DNA of 64,000 nucleotides, taken from contig NZ_RQVQ01000010.1 in the NCBI RefSeq assembly GCF_003865405.1, positions 1-64,000 of the forward strand. Direction: 5' to 3'. Shown here in pieces: positions 63,666 to 64,000 of the stretch. Each line of letters opens with the position of its first letter. The first letter of the stretch is position 1. A program made the position numbers and the translations under genes. A model generated the notes under the pieces. That model saw nothing but the letters and a program-made list of their open reading frames with translations, made no database searches and was not told the origin of the DNA. The stretch is from Paenimyroides tangerinum (GTDB taxonomy: Bacteria; Bacteroidota; Bacteroidia; Flavobacteriales; Flavobacteriaceae).

Positions 63666-64000
63666 ATGGCGAATATTTTAACCGAATATAGCGATAGAGT
63701 TCGTTATACACTTCATAACAATACTTACGGAACAATTTCAATTACTGATCCAATAGGTTGGGATGAAGACGAAAAAGAGTTTTCCCGAAATAAAACCTAT
63801 CATGGGATTTTCACAACGCTTTCAAATAGCTTAAAATTTACCAAAGACGCTAAAGATTTTATAAAATTGGTTTATGATACTTTAGGGATTAATGCCGATT
63901 TACGTTTAGTAAAAGAATCTAAGAACTCAATTACTGATGTTTGGGAGCAATCTTATAGTGGATATCTTGATTTATCAACTTATGAAATTGAAAACAATCA
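63666..64000 (+). CDS. phage distal tail protein, 5' part (cut by window end)
   Basis: An open frame starts at ATG 63666 (MANILTEYSDRVRYTLHNNT) and runs past the window end, 111 complete codons visible. Segments YGTISITDPIGWDEDEKEFS and KTYHGIFTTLSNSLKFTKDA are like the N-terminus of Bacteroidota phage baseplate or distal tail proteins. It follows the tape measure and a moron, the place of Dit-type proteins. The role is from position. Confidence 0.65.
   Translation, partial: MANILTEYSDRVRYTLHNNTYGTISITDPIGWDEDEKEFSRNKTYHGIFTTLSNSLKFTKDAKDFIKLVYDTLGINADLRLVKESKNSITDVWEQSYSGYLDLSTYEIENN

Larger units (their letters stand above)
47290..64000. mobile_element. siphovirus-like prophage integrated at ssrA, left part
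   Basis: From the ssrA 3' end to the window end all recognisable genes are phage-like: integrase, terminases, portal, capsid, tail tube, tape measure and a distal tail gene. Most genes are on the plus strand and tightly packed, and unlike the chromosome they are interrupted by moron-type genes with their own terminators. The long-tail module with a tape measure and no sheath gene in the visible part suggests a siphovirus. The right end is not in the window. Confidence 0.92.

Overview
The window is a low-GC chromosomal segment from a member of the Bacteroidota, most likely a Flavobacteriaceae. The evidence is the recurring TAnnTTTG promoter element without clear Shine-Dalgarno sites, a type IX secretion C-terminal sorting domain, a SusC-like TonB-dependent receptor, a large LysM/PBP1 protein, the fused HU-type protein and the tmRNA tag GEENYALAA. 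I cannot name the genus or species from sequence alone.

Positions 1 to about 46890 are ordinary chromosome. They hold housekeeping genes in short operons: purM-ruvX, mqo, a HAD phosphatase-serC-serA serine operon, ychF, pepD, guaA, pyrG-yidC, mnmA, acs, and a menaquinone group with menA, menC, an alpha/beta hydrolase and a metallo-hydrolase. Between them lie accessory genes: a T9SS cargo protein with a G10 tract; an outer-membrane operon on the minus strand (TonB receptor, DUF4876-like lipoprotein, predicted beta-barrel, di-haem peroxidase); an energy-transducing TonB; an NlpE-like lipoprotein; and several small secreted or membrane proteins of unknown function. Most transcription units end in clear stem-loop terminators.

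At 46893-47289 lies ssrA (tmRNA). A tyrosine-recombinase gene begins about 125 bases after its 3' end, and from there to the window end runs the left part of a siphovirus-like prophage: integrase, small and large terminase, portal, probable scaffold, decoration protein, capsid, connector genes, tail tube, chaperone-position genes, a 1322-residue tape measure and the start of a distal-tail gene cut by the window edge. The integrase position indicates integration into the 3' end of ssrA. The right attachment site, lysis, regulatory and replication genes would be outside the window. Three extra genes interrupt the morphogenesis order (one cytoplasmic protein, two lipoproteins) and look like morons.

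The most unusual signal is a two-part intergenic element found only in the prophage: GGTCAATAACT followed after exactly 41 bases by TTAG, in four copies (48619, 49382, 53441, 63589). Three copies sit 25 to 48 bases (TTAG to ATG) before the first gene of the terminase, head and tail modules; the fourth follows the integrase and precedes a short hairpin-plus-terminator stretch that could be a small RNA. Each copy overlaps or abuts an inverted repeat. I do not recognise it; a phage-specific promoter or operator set, or a boundary at which modules and morons are exchanged, are the two readings I consider.
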